From Bremerella sp. JC817 (GTDB taxonomy: Bacteria; Planctomycetota; Planctomycetia; Pirellulales; Pirellulaceae), in contig NZ_JBFEFG010000280.1 of NCBI RefSeq assembly GCF_040718835.1, positions 62,001 to 126,000 on the forward strand: 64,000 bases of DNA, read 5' to 3'. The notes under the pieces are model-generated. The model was given only the letters and a program-made list of their open reading frames with translations. It ran no database searches and was not told where the DNA came from. Within the stretch, counting starts at the first letter, position 1. Each line of letters starts with the position of its first letter. The translations under genes and the position numbers were made by a program. Positions 27,934 through 37,802 of this stretch are shown here, one piece after another.

Positions 27934-29454
27934 TTACCCTTTGATGGTCATAATCGGCCGCAGTTCCGCAACCGGCCGGGCCAGGCCGCCGCTCTCAATC
28001 GTTTCAATCACCGGGCCAATCCCTTTGTAGGCAAACGGGGCCTCTTGCCGTAGATCGGCCAGCTTCTTGGCGACAATATCACGACGTCGGGCGATCTCTT
28101 GGCGGCGAAAGTCGACCGGAGTCACCACGCGAAACGCCTTCATGAATTCATCGAACTCGCGGTCATACTTCTTCATCGAAGCACCACGTGAAATCTGGCG
28201 GCCGGCTCCATGGGCAGCGCTGTGGATGGCATTCTCTAGCCCGTTACCAGCCAGGACATAACTGCTCGCTCCCATCGAACCAGGCACCAACACTGGTTCG
28301 CCGTAGTATGCGAACGGCGTCGCTTCCATCTGCTCGAAACCGCGGGCCGGGCAAGCTCCCTTCCGATGCACGTAGACCGTGCGGCCGTCACGCTGCTCGG
28401 GCCAGATCATGTTATGCGGGGCATCGTACAACAGCGGAAAGGTGATTTCCCCTAAGACCTTTTCGAGACTCGCCCAGGCCATCAACCCCAGGAACATCCG
28501 ATTGGCGAAGGCGAAGTTGGCGGCGTTGTGCATCGCATCCCAGAACACCCCTTCCTGCGGCGAAGCGAGCGGCAACACGTAGATCTCATTCGCGGGATGC
28601 GGCAGCGAAGAAGGGTAGTGCGTCCGAAGCTGACTACGGTAGTGGCTGCCGCTGGCGTAGCCGATCGACACGCTCCCCGTGTGCACCATCACGGTCACTT
28701 GCCCTGGCCGAAGTCCCCAGGCATGCGCGATCTGCGGCTCGATAATCCGCTCGACACGCTGAATCTCGACAAAGTGATTCCCACCGCCAATCGAACCAAT
28801 CTGGCTATCACGATGCACACGGTCTGGCTCCCCTAAGTAGCTCTCGAGCCCCACGATCTTCGCCGCTGGCAAACTGCCTGCTCGATCGATCCTCGCCAGC
28901 GTTTGTTGCCGATCGGTTCGATGGAAGTAGCTCCAGAGACCGCCGTCGAATCTTGGATCGACCGTATCAAACAGGCCACGAATCCCATCGAGCAGCAGCG
29001 ACTCCCGGTGCTGCCACTGCATCGGAATCCGTCGACCTGCCTCGAAGTACATTTCGCGAAACGTGGTCTCCAGGCTGTCGGCGTGTGATTCAACTTTGTC
29101 GACCGAGAGGTCAGTCAGATGCAACCGCATGCCGCAGTTGATGTCGTTGCCAATCGCCTGAGGAATGACGAAGCCTTCGGTCTGCAGCACCGTGCCGACC
29201 GGGATGCCACTTGCCTTGTGAAAGTCTGGCGTGACGGCGACTTTCTGCAGATGCGGCTCGGCATGAAACTGATCCGGGCAGGCCTGGTACATTGCCGTCG
29301 CGGTTGCTTGAACTTCAAGCATCGACTGAAGTTCCGCCACCGCAACGGGTTCGATCGGGACTTGCTCGTTCGCAAATACCGTGACGGGGATTTTATCCGA
29401 ACGCAGCAGTTCGAGACAATTGGCATCGCGCCGAACCAAATTACCGAAAGCCAT
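27934..29454 (-). CDS. rtcB: RtcB family RNA ligase
   Basis: A 506-residue protein with the RtcB ligase motifs in order. They are GNDINCGMR (metal-binding Asp104 and Cys107), GSIGGGNHF, HTGS, HNAANFA, HRKGACPA, PGSMG, and SAAHGAGR with the guanylylated His at about residue 415. RtcB joins 2',3'-cyclic phosphate or 3'-phosphate ends to 5'-OH RNA using GTP. It is about 100 residues longer than the E. coli enzyme (408). The usual HSGSRG motif reads HTGSVS, losing the arginine. No rtcA or archease gene is adjacent. A sulfatase gene lies 75 bases upstream on the same strand. Confidence 0.9.
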   Translation of the reverse strand: MAFGNLVRRDANCLELLRSDKIPVTVFANEQVPIEPVAVAELQSMLEVQATATAMYQACPDQFHAEPHLQKVAVTPDFHKASGIPVGTVLQTEGFVIPQAIGNDINCGMRLHLTDLSVDKVESHADSLETTFREMYFEAGRRIPMQWQHRESLLLDGIRGLFDTVDPRFDGGLWSYFHRTDRQQTLARIDRAGSLPAAKIVGLESYLGEPDRVHRDSQIGSIGGGNHFVEIQRVERIIEPQIAHAWGLRPGQVTVMVHTGSVSIGYASGSHYRSQLRTHYPSSLPHPANEIYVLPLASPQEGVFWDAMHNAANFAFANRMFLGLMAWASLEKVLGEITFPLLYDAPHNMIWPEQRDGRTVYVHRKGACPARGFEQMEATPFAYYGEPVLVPGSMGASSYVLAGNGLENAIHSAAHGAGRQISRGASMKKYDREFDEFMKAFRVVTPVDFRRQEIARRRDIVAKKLADLRQEAPFAYKGIGPVIETIESGGLARPVAELRPIMTIKG

Positions 29455-29529
29455 GCATCACCTGAATCCTTTGCAGAAAGCGTTTGGCTGGTCAGACACC
29501 GCCTGCTACGAAAGGTTCTGGCGTTGCGA

Positions 29530-31038
29530 TTATTTTCCCTTGTCTTTCCACCATGCTTGCCACTGGGCGTTAAGCTCTTGGACCTTCTTCGGCTGCGTGG
29601 CTGCCAGGTCATTCAGCTCGGTGGGGTCGCTTGCCAGATCGTACAGCTCCCAATCGGTCTTTCCGTACTTCACCAACTTCCAATTGCCATTGCGGATCGC
29701 TTGGGCTTTGCCGAACTGCCAATAGATCGGCCCAGGTCGCGGCAAAACTTTCCCTTGCAAGGCATCGACAAGCGAAACCCCGGGCAGGTCGTGCTCGATA
29801 TCGGCGCCAGCCAGGTCGAGCATCGTTGGCAGGAAGTCGACCAGGTGACCGGCCTGATCGGTGAAGCTGCCTGGCGAAATACGTCCCGGTGCCCAGGCAA
29901 TCATCGGCGTGCGTGTGCCACCCTCGTAATCGGTCGTCTTGTACTTGCGGTAGGGCGTATTCGAGGCGTTCGCCCAGTTGCGTCCCTGGGTCAAGTAGCT
30001 GGTCACTTCCCACGGCATCGAACGCTTGACGGTCGAGCGATCCGAAGAATCTTCGCAGGCACCGTTGTCCGAAAGAAAGAAGATGACCGTGTTGTCCGCT
30101 TTGCCGACATCGTCGAGCTTCTTCAGAATTCGACCAATGTTGCGGTCCATGCGATCGATCATCGCGGCATACGTTGCCATACGCAGATCCCACCAATCAC
30201 GGTCTGCCTCGGGAATCTCGTCCCAGCCAGGGAGGCCTGGATCGCGGGGCGAAAGGGTCGCGTTCGGCGGCAACACGCCGAGCTTCTGCTGTTGGGCGAA
30301 GCGTTGCTCACGCAGCTTGTCCCAGCCGATCTCTCCGTACTTGCCGCGATACTTAGCGATGTCTTCTTCACTGGCGTGCATCGGATAATGTGGTGCGGTA
30401 TAAGCGACATACAGCAGAAACGGCTTCGTCTCTTCCTTGTACGTCTCCAGGTATTCCACCGCATAGTCGGTGAACGCATCGGTGGTGTAGAAGTCTTTGT
30501 CTTCCGGCGTGTAAGGCAGGAACTCTTGATCGTCGATCGCCCAGCGACGCACCTTCTTCTTGGCCGGCTCAGGTTCATCTTCGCGAGCATGCCCAGGGTT
30601 CCAGAAGTTACAGCACCCATCAGTCAGACCGTAGTAACGATCGAAGCCTAGCTTGTACGGTGTTTGCCCCGCGTGCCATTTGCCGACCATTAAGGTGCGA
30701 TAGCCGGCCACGTCGCGCATCATCTCGCCAAAGGTCGGAGCCGAGTAAACCACATTGGCCGAGGCCCCCACGTGATGCCACCAATGCCCCGTCAACAGCG
30801 AGGCACGTGTGTGTTCGCACTTGGCATTATTGTAGAAGGTTCGGAATCGCATCCCTTCGTTCGCCAGGCGATCGATGTTGGGCGTATCGATCTCTCCGCC
30901 ATACGCTCCGACGTCCGAGAACCCCATGTCGTCGCACATGATCAGAATGATGTTCGGCTGCTTCGCTTCGTCGGCCGATGCAAGGCCAGGGACACAGCAC
31001 AATCCAAGCAAGGTTAACAACAACCAGTTCGTTCGCAT
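29530..31038 (-). CDS. Secreted sulfatase with unusual CEHTR active-site motif
   Basis: A 502-residue arylsulfatase-family enzyme with signal peptide (residues 1-22, ending GLASA-D). The calcium ligands CDDMGFSDVG are at about 35-44, the formylglycine-modification motif is CEHTRASLLTG with Cys74, and VGKWHAG and FFLSDNGACEDSSD follow. In most sulfatases the third motif position is Pro or Ala (C-x-P-x-R); here it is His. Start at 31038 is supported by AAAGGTG upstream and the clean signal peptide. It probably desulfates an algal or animal polysaccharide. No formylglycine-generating enzyme is in the window. Confidence 0.92.
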   Translation of the reverse strand: MRTNWLLLTLLGLCCVPGLASADEAKQPNIILIMCDDMGFSDVGAYGGEIDTPNIDRLANEGMRFRTFYNNAKCEHTRASLLTGHWWHHVGASANVVYSAPTFGEMMRDVAGYRTLMVGKWHAGQTPYKLGFDRYYGLTDGCCNFWNPGHAREDEPEPAKKKVRRWAIDDQEFLPYTPEDKDFYTTDAFTDYAVEYLETYKEETKPFLLYVAYTAPHYPMHASEEDIAKYRGKYGEIGWDKLREQRFAQQQKLGVLPPNATLSPRDPGLPGWDEIPEADRDWWDLRMATYAAMIDRMDRNIGRILKKLDDVGKADNTVIFFLSDNGACEDSSDRSTVKRSMPWEVTSYLTQGRNWANASNTPYRKYKTTDYEGGTRTPMIAWAPGRISPGSFTDQAGHLVDFLPTMLDLAGADIEHDLPGVSLVDALQGKVLPRPGPIYWQFGKAQAIRNGNWKLVKYGKTDWELYDLASDPTELNDLAATQPKKVQELNAQWQAWWKDKGK

Positions 31039-31241
31039 GATGCAAACACCTTTCGGGGAGGGCATGATCAGGTGGGCGTGATCGATTCGATCGAGAGGGG
31101 AAACCGCGCGTCAGCACGTGCAGCTAGAAAGCATTCCTGCTGCGTGTGACGTTCTCGATTGTCTCTGCAATCGAGGTCCGTTTCCAGTTGAAAGTGGCGA
31201 AGTCGCCGAGCGCGGTCAAGATTTCCCGCGATGCGTGTGCG

Positions 31242-31805
31242 TTATTCCTTCTTCGGAATCACGCTCACCTCTAGATAATTGGCCAGTTCAACGACCGGCG
31301 GTGGAAAGTGGCTGTCGCAGTAGACTTCTTTTTCGTAGTCGCCTGATACGATTGTCAACGCGATCTGCTTGCCGGAAGGAACGTCGGCCAGATACTCGTC
31401 ACCCAGCGTGACAATTTGCGACTGGTTGATCTTGTCGCAGATCGCTTTCACCTGATCGGGATCCAAGGTGAACTCTTCTTTCGCCTGGCGAAGTTTCTCG
31501 GCTCCCTTGTCCCAATAGGTATAAAGTGACGCACCATCGCCATGCACCTTCAAGATGTCGTAACCATCGTCGCCGCTTCCCAAGGCGTACTCTAAATAGA
31601 ACTCCTCGCTCGGCTCGATGGTCACTGGCTCTCCTTTGAACAACTCGGCTTCGCTGGCCTGCGAAACCGGATGCGAGATCAACAGATGCGAGCCCACCAC
31701 GACCTCTTGCGATTGCTGAGCGGGATCGCTGCAGCCGACGACCAGCAAGGTGGTCCATAGCACGATGGCGAAAGGACAATTGGAGGAAAGAAGGGCAGTT
31801 TTCAT
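31242..31805 (-). CDS. Lipoprotein, paralog of the next gene
   Basis: A 187-residue lipoprotein with signal peptide and lipobox VVGC (Cys25). The C-terminal half (AICDKINQSQIVTLGDEYLADVPSG, KEVYCDSHFPPPVVELANYLE) aligns with the C-terminal half of the gene at 31946-32533, sharing the spaced CD-L-N, D-Y-DV-G, KEV-CD-FP and a final LE-V-PK pattern. The longer frame to 31910 adds 35 residues with no signal-peptide logic. Function unknown; likely an envelope protein. Confidence 0.78.
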   Translation of the reverse strand: MKTALLSSNCPFAIVLWTTLLVVGCSDPAQQSQEVVVGSHLLISHPVSQASEAELFKGEPVTIEPSEEFYLEYALGSGDDGYDILKVHGDGASLYTYWDKGAEKLRQAKEEFTLDPDQVKAICDKINQSQIVTLGDEYLADVPSGKQIALTIVSGDYEKEVYCDSHFPPPVVELANYLEVSVIPKKE

Positions 31806-31945
31806 CACGAGGACAAACCTGAACAGCGCGCGAAGAGGATACCAGCCAGAATCAATCGGTCTCGATTCTTCTGACAGACAAAAGATAAAGCACCTTGCGC
31901 GGCATCGCAACGAGTTTCGCCACCGGCGGGGGAAACAATCGACTT

Positions 31946-32533
31946 CTACAGAATCGTGCTGCCGGTTAGAGGTACACCAGGAGGTTGTACCTTGGGCAGT
32001 ACTTTCGCTTCCAGAAACTGCGTGATCTTCATGACCTCGTCAGGAAAGAGGTTGTCGCACGCAACTTCCTTGCGAATGGTTCCGATTTGCAGCGTGCAGT
32101 AGATCGATGTCCCGCAAACGACATCGGTGCTGTAACTGTCAGGCAGATTGATGAACTCGATCTCGTTCAACAGATCGCAAAACGCCTGGACCTCTTCGGG
32201 AGTGAGTTTTGCTTTGGTGGTGGGCTGTGGATTGGGACCATTGACGAGAAAGACGCCGGAGTAAACCACCGTGCCGTCCAAGAAGATCGTCACGTCGTTG
32301 ATGACCATTCCTTCGCCACACTCCACGAACCGAAACGAGGTAGCCGGCGATGGCTCGATCTTCACGCCATCGTACCGCGGTGAAGTACGTACGATCCGTG
32401 GAGAAGAACCCGGGTGGGTCGAAACTATGCCGAAGGGACCGAACCAATACGCTACTTGAAAGATCGCCACCACGAAGATGCCAACTGCCAGAACCACTCC
32501 GGCTCGAAACATCCAAGTTGATTGTTGAACCAT
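31946..32533 (-). CDS. Membrane-anchored protein, paralog of the preceding gene
   Basis: A 195-residue protein with an N-terminal membrane helix (VVLAVGIFVVAIFQVAYWF, about residues 13-31) and no lipobox. The extracytoplasmic part contains KLTPEEVQAFCDLLNEIEFINLPDSYSTDVVCGTSIYC and KEVACDNLFPDEVMKITQFLE, matching the adjacent lipoprotein. The two genes are 140 bases apart on the same strand and are probably a tandem duplication with diverged anchoring. Function unknown. Confidence 0.78.
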   Translation of the reverse strand: MVQQSTWMFRAGVVLAVGIFVVAIFQVAYWFGPFGIVSTHPGSSPRIVRTSPRYDGVKIEPSPATSFRFVECGEGMVINDVTIFLDGTVVYSGVFLVNGPNPQPTTKAKLTPEEVQAFCDLLNEIEFINLPDSYSTDVVCGTSIYCTLQIGTIRKEVACDNLFPDEVMKITQFLEAKVLPKVQPPGVPLTGSTIL

Positions 32534-32641
32534 CGGAAAAACGCTCGCGGTGAGGGAACTGTCTGCCAGACAACCACTCTGGTCGGGTGGCGTACCAGTC
32601 TGACGATCCGCGATGGTGGATGGTTTCTTGTTTCGCGCAGC

Positions 32642-32669
32642 AAAAGAGGAGGCCGCGAAGCCTCCTCTT
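32642..32669 (-). terminator. Intrinsic terminator after the 32698-33507 gene
   Basis: AAGAGGAGGC at 32644-32653 pairs with GCCTCCTCTT at 32660-32669 (10 bp, 6-base loop). On the minus strand the hairpin ends in TTTT, about 30 bases after the stop of the secreted-protein gene. Confidence 0.8.
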
Positions 32670-32697
32670 GGATTGAATTCGTTCGCCGAGCGATCGA

Positions 32698-33507
32698 CTA
32701 CATGTCAAAGATGCTCTTCGCTTCCTCGGGCTTGGCGGGACCGTCGTCGTCACGTTCGCGGCGATTGCGGCGAGCCTTCTTGGGATCTTCGGGAGCAGCG
32801 AATGGCTGGGAGGCTTCGATTTCGACCTGGCCCTTCAAGATGCCCGCGCCTTCGTTGTAGTACATGACGGTACCTTTCACGGTGTCGCCAATGCGAATCA
32901 ACCGTGGGTCTGGCAGTTCGACCGAGACCTTGGCATCTTCCGCGACTTCAACTGTCACCTTGGCTCGACCTGCGGTCACGCTCCACTTGCCATCTCGGGC
33001 CACGCCACTGAGGCGTCCGACGACGGTGTACTTCGAGACTTCTTCATCGCTCGCTTCCGAGCTTTGTTCGGTCAGCGTTGGCAGCGACGAGTTGGTCACG
33101 CCCAGCTCGATCTGCGGGGTAGGGGTGAAAACGCTTACTTCGCTCACGGCTTCTTGGCCGAAACCTTTCTTGTCGAGGGTGGCCTGAAACATGACGAACA
33201 TGCCAGGGCGGACCCATTCTTTCTCGGCTTCACCTCGGACGATGATTTCGTCCGGCTTCGATTCAACGCGGATCGTCCACTCGGTGTTTCCCTTTTCCGG
33301 CTTCACCTTGATCAGCGGGGCTTGAGCGGCAGTCAAGGTTCCGGTCAGGTTCAGTTTCTCTTGCTTCTGGCCTGGCTTCCCTTGGAAGTTGGGCATTCCC
33401 TGCTGCGGCGGCTGGTTGGGGTTCTGAGCCGAAGCGGACGACGCCACGAAGGCTACCGCAAGGCAAAGCGAGACAGACGAACAGAGTCGAACAATCGGGT
33501 GAAGCAT
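32698..33507 (-). CDS. Secreted hypothetical protein
   Basis: A 269-residue exported protein with signal peptide ending SSASA-Q near residue 27, followed by a Pro/Gln-rich linker (NQPPQQGMPNFQGKPGQKQ). The rest contains two beta-rich repeats, each with a phrase of the type 'parameter, value, KV or GD, correlated strand': TGTLTAAQAPLIKVKPEKGNTEWTI and GRLSGVARDGKWSVTAGRAKVTVEV. The C-terminus is basic and acidic (KKARRNRRERDDD). I do not recognise the family; it could be a cell-envelope beta-sandwich protein. It is followed by its own terminator. Confidence 0.75.
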   Translation of the reverse strand: MLHPIVRLCSSVSLCLAVAFVASSASAQNPNQPPQQGMPNFQGKPGQKQEKLNLTGTLTAAQAPLIKVKPEKGNTEWTIRVESKPDEIIVRGEAEKEWVRPGMFVMFQATLDKKGFGQEAVSEVSVFTPTPQIELGVTNSSLPTLTEQSSEASDEEVSKYTVVGRLSGVARDGKWSVTAGRAKVTVEVAEDAKVSVELPDPRLIRIGDTVKGTVMYYNEGAGILKGQVEIEASQPFAAPEDPKKARRNRRERDDDGPAKPEEAKSIFDM

Positions 33508-33790
33508 GAGAATCCTGCCTGGTTCCGGAGGGGGAGATAAGCGCGGAGAGGGAGTTGATCGTTCAGAATAACGGCTTCATGGCGAATTTGCCAATCAATT
33601 CGAACCGCCCCCAACCCACAAGGAAACTGGGCTTTCAACCGCGAGTTGCGTGCCGAACTCGCCTAAACCAAAGCATGTCTGTCAGGAAATTTCACGAGGC
33701 TCCCCGTTGGCAGCGGTTGCCGCCCGGAAGTGCACTCGCGAAAATAAGTGCTGACAGGTTCGAAACTTGCAATGAAGAAGGCCCAGGCAA

Positions 33791-34600
33791 ATGTCCACGC
33801 CCCCCCGAGGCAAATCGCGTCTCACCGTTCCCCAGTTCGTCGCACGGAAAGCAGAAGGCAAAAAGCTAACCGTACTAACAGCTTACGACTATCCGATGGC
33901 CAGTCTGGTCGATCAAGCTGGAGTCGATGCCATCCTGGTGGGCGATACCCTGTCGATGGTCGTTCAAGGGCACGATTCGACCATTCCGGTGACCCTGGAC
34001 GAGATGATCTATCATGCCGAAATGGTGACCCGAGCCGTTCGTAACGCATTGGTCATCGTCGATATGCCATTTCCGTCGAACCTTTTAGGGGTGCACGAAG
34101 CGATCCGCAACGCAGGCCGGATCCTCAAAGAGACCGGCGCCCAGGCGGTCAAGCTGGAAGGGGGAGCCGATCAGGCGGAGGTGATCTCAGGCCTGGTGAA
34201 CGCCGGGATTCCGGTGATGGCCCACATTGGCTTGCGTCCGCAGTTGGTGCATCAGATGGGTGGCTACAAAGTCCAACGCGATCAAGACCGTCTCTTCAAC
34301 GATGCTCGGGCCGCGGCGGATGCCGGTGCGTTCAGCATCGTGCTGGAATGCATTCCGCAGACCGACGCCGCCGAGATCACCAAGATGATCGATATCCCGA
34401 CCATCGGAATCGGCGCCGGCAAAGAATGCGACGGGCAAGTCCTGGTGCTCAATGATATGCTGGGACTAACGGAAGGCCACGTGCCAAAATTTGTGAAGCA
34501 GTACGCTAACATTCGCGAAACAATCACCGACGCCGTTCGCCAATACTGCGAAGAAGTCCAATCAGGCGAGTTCCCTGCTCCGTCTCATTCGTTCCGCTAG
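33791..34600 (+). CDS. panB: 3-methyl-2-oxobutanoate hydroxymethyltransferase
   Basis: The 269-residue TIM-barrel enzyme of pantothenate and CoA biosynthesis transfers a hydroxymethyl group from methylene-tetrahydrofolate to 2-oxoisovalerate. Family signatures are TAYDYPMASLVDQAGVDAILVGD near residue 30 and DSTIPVTLDEMIYHAEMV, VDMPF, AVKLEGG, and VMAHIGLRPQ, with GIGAGKECDGQVLV near the C-terminus. No panC or panD is adjacent. The next gene, encoding a thioredoxin-domain protein, starts 59 bases downstream and may be co-transcribed. Confidence 0.95.
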   Translation: MSTPPRGKSRLTVPQFVARKAEGKKLTVLTAYDYPMASLVDQAGVDAILVGDTLSMVVQGHDSTIPVTLDEMIYHAEMVTRAVRNALVIVDMPFPSNLLGVHEAIRNAGRILKETGAQAVKLEGGADQAEVISGLVNAGIPVMAHIGLRPQLVHQMGGYKVQRDQDRLFNDARAAADAGAFSIVLECIPQTDAAEITKMIDIPTIGIGAGKECDGQVLVLNDMLGLTEGHVPKFVKQYANIRETITDAVRQYCEEVQSGEFPAPSHSFR

Positions 34601-34659
34601 AACGAACCCGCGCCCCACTATCCGCGCGGCGAACGATCGCGTGAAAGGAATTTCGAACG

Positions 34660-36735
34660 ATGCCGAATCGACTCGCCGAAGAAACGAGCCCTTACCTCCT
34701 GCAACACGCCAACAATCCTGTCGCCTGGTATCCGTGGGGAGAAGAAGCCCTGGCAAAGGCCAAGCAAGAGAACAAGCCGATCTTTCTTTCGATCGGCTAC
34801 TCGGCCTGCCACTGGTGCCACGTGATGGAGCACGAAAGTTTCGAGTCCCAAGAGATCGCCGACTACCTGAACGAGCACTTCGTCAGCATCAAGGTCGATC
34901 GAGAAGAACGACCTGACCTCGACCAGATTTACATGAACGCCGTGCAGCTTCTGACGGGGCATGGCGGCTGGCCGATGTCGGTCTTCCTGACGTGCGAGCT
35001 CAAGCCATTCTTTGGCGGAACTTATTGGCCGCCGACTGCCGGTCGCGGCATGCCTGGCTTCGACCAGGTTTTGAAGGCGGTGGTCGATGCATGGGTGAAC
35101 CGCCAGGACAAAGTCTTGGAGCAGTCCGGCATTCTGACCGAGCGTTTGCAAATGATCGGAGCCGGCACCAGCGAATCGTCCGAGATCGCCCCAGGTCGCA
35201 TCCTGTTGGCGATCGATCAGATGCGACAATCGTTCGACGCAACGCATGGCGGCTTCGGATCGGCTCCGAAGTTTCCGCATACGATGAACGTCGACTTGAT
35301 CCTGCGTTATTACGATCAATCGCAAGACGACTCGGTCTTGCCGATGGTCACGACAACGCTCGACAAGATGTCGATGGGCGGCATCTACGATCATCTTGGT
35401 GGCGGGTTCGCTCGCTACAGCGTCGACGAGTTCTGGCTTGTTCCGCACTTCGAGAAGATGCTGTACGACAACGCCCTGCTGGTTGGCAACTACGTCGATG
35501 CCTATCGCCTGACTGGCAACCCGAACTATGCTCGCGTCATCCGCGAATCGTGCGACTACATCCTGCGCGACATGACCGACGAACGGGGCGGTTTCCACAG
35601 CACGGAAGATGCCGACAGCGAAGGGGAGGAAGGCAAGTTCTACGTCTGGACTCCAGCGGAGGTGCATCAACTGCTGGGCGATCCGGTAATCGCCGATCGG
35701 TTCTGCCAGGTCTACGATATCACCGAGTCTGGCAACTTCGAGGGGCACAGCATTCCGCGACTGAAGAAGCCACTAGCTGAGTATGCCCGGCTGCTGGAAA
35801 CTTCCGAGGAAGAACTGCGTGACGAAATGAATCGCGGCAAGGAAGTATTGTTCCATGCTCGGTGTGACCGTGTTCGCCCAGGCAAGGACGACAAGATTCT
35901 CGCCAGTTGGAATGGCCTGATGATCGAGGCGATGGCTGGCGCCGGAGCTGCCCTCGCCGAACCAACCTACATCGCCGCCGCTGAAAAGGCGGCTCGCTTC
36001 GTCTTGCAAGATATGCGAAACGAAGCTGGCCGCCTGCTGCACACCTATCGCCATGGCAAAGCCAAACTGGCCGCGTATCTGGACGACTACACCTACCTCG
36101 CTTCGGCGATGTTCGCCCTGTATGAAGCGACCTTCGACGAGCAGTGGCTGGTCGAGTGCAAGTCACTCGTGGATCAGGCCATCGAGCATTTCTACGACGA
36201 CGACCAGGGTGGCTTCTTCTATACGGCCGACGATCACGAAGCGTTGATTTCCCGCAACAAAGACTTTTACGATCACAGCGTCCCCAGCGGCAATGGCGTG
36301 GCAGCCCTCGTGTTGGCAAAACTTGGACGACTGCTCGGCAACGAATCGTATCTGGCGCTGGCCAACGAAACGATTGCCGCTGGGGCCGATGTCTTGCAGA
36401 AACATCCGTTCGCGGCTGGCCAACTGCTGATTGCCCACCACTACCTGGAATGTGATTCGCGCGAAGTCGTGATCGCGGCGAACGATCGTGCCGAGATTGA
36501 ACCACTCGTCCGACAATTGGCAAAAATCTATGACCCGACGGTACTTGTCGCCATTGCTCTCGAGGATGAGCCAGAAAGTCCGTTGCTGAACTTGCTGAAG
36601 GCAGGCAAAAAGCTGCTTGATGACGCAGCCCAGGTCTATGTCTGTGAGAACTTCCACTGCAACGCTCCGATCGCCGCATCGCAGTATTTGTCAGACTTAA
36701 CGACGAATGGAAACGAAGCGGGACCTATGGTTTAA
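34660..36735 (+). CDS. Thioredoxin domain-containing protein (DUF255, YyaL/SPATA20 type)
   Basis: A 691-residue cytoplasmic protein. The N-terminal thioredoxin-like domain has [18 protein letters not shown] with CHWCH around residues 50-54, and [12 protein letters not shown]. The remainder is an alpha/alpha-barrel resembling N-acylglucosamine 2-epimerases ([34 protein letters not shown]). The family is widespread and its reaction is not established. AAAGGA lies about 10 bases before the start. It sits between panB and the YceI lipoprotein gene on the same strand. Confidence 0.93.
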   Translation: MPNRLAEETSPYLLQHANNPVAWYPWGEEALAKAKQENKPIFLSIGYSACHWCHVMEHESFESQEIADYLNEHFVSIKVDREERPDLDQIYMNAVQLLTGHGGWPMSVFLTCELKPFFGGTYWPPTAGRGMPGFDQVLKAVVDAWVNRQDKVLEQSGILTERLQMIGAGTSESSEIAPGRILLAIDQMRQSFDATHGGFGSAPKFPHTMNVDLILRYYDQSQDDSVLPMVTTTLDKMSMGGIYDHLGGGFARYSVDEFWLVPHFEKMLYDNALLVGNYVDAYRLTGNPNYARVIRESCDYILRDMTDERGGFHSTEDADSEGEEGKFYVWTPAEVHQLLGDPVIADRFCQVYDITESGNFEGHSIPRLKKPLAEYARLLETSEEELRDEMNRGKEVLFHARCDRVRPGKDDKILASWNGLMIEAMAGAGAALAEPTYIAAAEKAARFVLQDMRNEAGRLLHTYRHGKAKLAAYLDDYTYLASAMFALYEATFDEQWLVECKSLVDQAIEHFYDDDQGGFFYTADDHEALISRNKDFYDHSVPSGNGVAALVLAKLGRLLGNESYLALANETIAAGADVLQKHPFAAGQLLIAHHYLECDSREVVIAANDRAEIEPLVRQLAKIYDPTVLVAIALEDEPESPLLNLLKAGKKLLDDAAQVYVCENFHCNAPIAASQYLSDLTTNGNEAGPMV

Positions 36736-36845
36736 TGCTGTATGGAGCGGAATCCTTTGCTCCACCACCCCGCAGCGAATGGAACACACCCGCGAGGTCC
36801 CCCACCTCGCTTCTCGACACCACAGCAACGACGGAGGATGAGACA

Positions 36846-37796
36846 ATGCGTTTAATGGGTTTATTACTGGTACTTTCGATTGCCTGCCTGGGCTGCAAGC
36901 CACCTGAAGGCAAGACCAATCCCGGCAAGACCGGCAGCAACGAAACGGCTGCTCCAGCAGTTTCCAATGAAACCATGCCTCCTCCGGCAGAAGACGTGAA
37001 GCCGGCCGAAGAGCCTGCAGCTCCTGCTGAGGAAACAGCAAAGCCTGCGGAAGAAGCTCCGAAGGAAGAGATGACCAAGCCGGCCGAAGAAGCCGCCCCG
37101 ATGGAACCGCCAAAGGAAGAACCGAAGGCCGAGCCCGCTCCACCGGCGGAAGCTCCGAAAGAAGAAGCCAAGACGGAAGAAGTCGATCCAGCTGCGGCTG
37201 CTCAGCCAACGCCAGCCGATGCCGTCGAAGGCCTGTTGGATGAAAAGCCAGCTCCTGAAGCAGGCGCCGAGATGAAGAAGCCAGAGCCAACTGAGACCGT
37301 TTCGACCGAAGCGACCGGCCCGGTGGAAACGGCTTTGACTCCGGAAAACACCCTGGTTCAGTTTGTCGGTACCCACGTCGGCGACAAACCAGATCCTCGG
37401 ACCGGCAAGTTCGGCAAGCTGAGTGGCACCGCCAAAGCCGCGGACGGCAAGCTTTCGGAAGTCTCGGTCACGATCGAAACTGCTTCGATCGAAACCGAAT
37501 TTGAGAAGCTGACCAACCACTTGAAGAGCCCCGACTTCTTCGACGTTCGTCAGCACCCTGAGGCGAAGTTCGTTTCGAAGAAGATTGAAGCAGGCGATGA
37601 TGGCAAATTCAACGTCACCGGCGACCTGACACTGCTCGGCGAAACGAAGTCGATCACTTTCCCAGCGGTGGTGACCATCGGTAAGGAAGTGAACCTGACC
37701 GCTGAGTTCGTGATCGATCGTACCGAGTTCGGCATGAACTATAGCCCGGACAAAGTTCACAAAGATGTCACCATGACGATCAAGGTTGGTAAGTAA
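36846..37796 (+). CDS. YceI family lipoprotein with long Pro/Glu/Lys linker
   Basis: A 316-residue lipoprotein. The signal peptide ends in a lipobox (CLGC, Cys17). Residues about 20-160 are a low-complexity region rich in Pro, Ala, Glu and Lys (repeats of PAEE and KEE type), likely an extended linker through the periplasm. Residues about 175-316 form the YceI lipocalin-like domain (FVGTHVGDKPDPRTGKFGKL, SVTIETASIETEFEKLTNHLKSPDFFDVRQHPEAKF, GDLTLLGETKSITFPA). YceI proteins bind polyisoprenoids or related lipids. A strong GGAGG eight bases before the ATG fixes the start. Confidence 0.9.
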   Translation: MRLMGLLLVLSIACLGCKPPEGKTNPGKTGSNETAAPAVSNETMPPPAEDVKPAEEPAAPAEETAKPAEEAPKEEMTKPAEEAAPMEPPKEEPKAEPAPPAEAPKEEAKTEEVDPAAAAQPTPADAVEGLLDEKPAPEAGAEMKKPEPTETVSTEATGPVETALTPENTLVQFVGTHVGDKPDPRTGKFGKLSGTAKAADGKLSEVSVTIETASIETEFEKLTNHLKSPDFFDVRQHPEAKFVSKKIEAGDDGKFNVTGDLTLLGETKSITFPAVVTIGKEVNLTAEFVIDRTEFGMNYSPDKVHKDVTMTIKVGK

Positions 37797-37802
37797 ACCA
37801 CG

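Noticed and set aside
29119..30651. A 510-codon open frame on the plus strand
   Set aside because: It is antisense to the 3' end of the sulfatase and the 5' end of rtcB, both of which have diagnostic motifs; its product has no family-like features.
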